64,000 bases of DNA from positions 1 through 64,000 of the forward strand of contig JAHCIO010000001.1 in NCBI GenBank assembly GCA_026129185.1, in the 5' to 3' direction. A program made the position numbers and the translations under genes. Of the stretch, positions 63,336 to 64,000 are shown one piece after another; within the stretch, counting starts at the first letter, position 1, and every line of letters starts with the position of its first letter. A model generated the notes under the pieces. That model saw only the letters and a program-made list of their open reading frames with translations. It did no database searches and had not been told where the DNA came from. Source of the DNA: Promineifilum sp019695075 (GTDB lineage Bacteria > Chloroflexota > Anaerolineae > Promineifilales > Promineifilaceae).

Positions 63336-64000
63336 TTACATGGAACTGGCGGCCTCTTCCGGCGTGGCGGCCGGGATGGCCATAGGCCGGCCGTCGCCGC
63401 CGCGTTGGGCCATGATGATCTGGGCGATGATGCTGACGGCGATTTCGGCCGGCGATTCGGCATTGATTTCCAGGCCGATGGGCGCGTTGACGCGCGTCAG
63501 GCTGTCGGCGGGCAACCCGTCGGCCAATAGCTGGCGGCGCGTCTCCTGCCAACGGCGGCGGCTGCCCATGACGCCGATGAAGGCGGCGGGCGTAGCCAGC
63601 AGTTGCGGCAATAGCTCCCGGTCGAGGCCGACGTTGCGGGTGACGACGGCGACGTAGGTGCGCGCGTCGATGGGCTGGATGGCCAGAGCGTCGGCCAGCG
63701 GCCCGCTCAGGCGCGCGTCGGCGTCGGGCACGTTCTCGGCCGTGGCTAACTCCGGGCGGTCGTCCCAGGCGACGACGCGGTAGCCCAGCCAGTGCCCCAG
63801 CGACACCAGGGCGCGGCCGACATGGCCACAGCCGAGGACGTAGAGGGTGGGCAGGGCAACGTAAGGCTCGACGTAGATTTCTACCTGGCCGCCGCAGACG
63901 CCGGGGTCGCCGCGCTGGGGATCGACGAGGGAGTAGGGCACGAGCCGGGTGCGGCCGTCGCGCAGTGCCTCGGCCGCGGCGGCCACGACGCGGGCTTCCA
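63336..64000 (-). CDS. XdhC family maturation protein, 5' end beyond window
   Basis: The frame is open to the window edge; about 220 residues are visible. The C-terminal Rossmann domain is clear: LPTLYVLGCGHVGRALVSLG, VVAWDDRPE and FIGVMGSRRRWQETRRQL. XdhC-like proteins insert or sulfurate the molybdenum cofactor of XDH enzymes, fitting its position upstream of the enzyme subunits. The N-terminal CoxI-like part lies outside the window. Confidence 0.9.
   Translation of the reverse strand, partial: EARVVAAAAEALRDGRTRLVPYSLVDPQRGDPGVCGGQVEIYVEPYVALPTLYVLGCGHVGRALVSLGHWLGYRVVAWDDRPELATAENVPDADARLSGPLADALAIQPIDARTYVAVVTRNVGLDRELLPQLLATPAAFIGVMGSRRRWQETRRQLLADGLPADSLTRVNAPIGLEINAESPAEIAVSIIAQIIMAQRGGDGRPMAIPAATPEEAASSM

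Overview
The window is GC-rich (mid-60s percent by eye), densely coded and reads like a chromosomal segment of a Chloroflexota bacterium (Anaerolineae or a neighbouring class). That placement is inference. It rests on the GC-rich codon usage, the mix of MoxR/CoxE, YfhO, EAD-TIR-FGE and GH6 proteins, a short EF-Ts, and many palindromic repeats between and inside genes. No rRNA is present to confirm it. One tRNA (Glu, CTC) and one complete IS4-type insertion sequence are present; there is no CRISPR array or prophage.

Layout. 1-2043: end of a MoxR ATPase gene and a CoxE-type VWA gene. 2064-4333: tyrS with an apparent leader-peptide attenuator, convergent with thpR. 4346-7244: an EAD-TIR-FGE conflict-type protein riddled with palindromes, then a MNT/HEPN pair. 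7241-14812 (minus): a membrane glycosyltransferase, small cupin/ABM/SRPBCC proteins, and murJ followed by two overlapping unknown genes. 15015-26915: a STAND-like ATPase, a NYN nuclease, PcrA helicase, a CorC-type protein, tRNA-Glu, a UbiB kinase, a CHAD protein and a J-domain-like protein. 27142-28873: an ABC transporter pair. 29132-36472: the conserved block rpsB-tsf-pyrH-frr-uppS-cdsA, then fbp and rho, with long leaders before rpsB and rho. 36610-48503: a LysM/M23 peptidase, rlmN, a HAD phosphatase, and an envelope glycosylation group (GT2, GT39, YfhO, YitT, M28 peptidase) interrupted by an insertion sequence. 48511-55434 (minus): CapA-like, VanY-like, two membrane proteins, HyuB and a phosphoribosyltransferase. 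55582-58338: a quinone oxidoreductase, then an AT-richer patch with two unknown small genes and gene remnants. 58339-64000 (minus): a GH6 glycosidase downstream of a xanthine dehydrogenase-type molybdenum hydroxylase operon that runs off the window.

The most unusual signal is the repeats. Several 25-40 bp palindromes begin with GTAG or end with CTAC, as REP elements mobilised by RAYT transposases do. They lie between genes, supply stop codons of flanking genes, and sit in frame inside at least three proteins (TIR-FGE, CapA-like and HyuB). The second main signal is a 29-codon leader ORF with a Trp-Tyr-Tyr run between a consensus promoter and a terminator, directly upstream of tyrS. A recurring third feature is -10 boxes lying only 6-12 nt from start codons, which suggests that leaderless transcripts are common.
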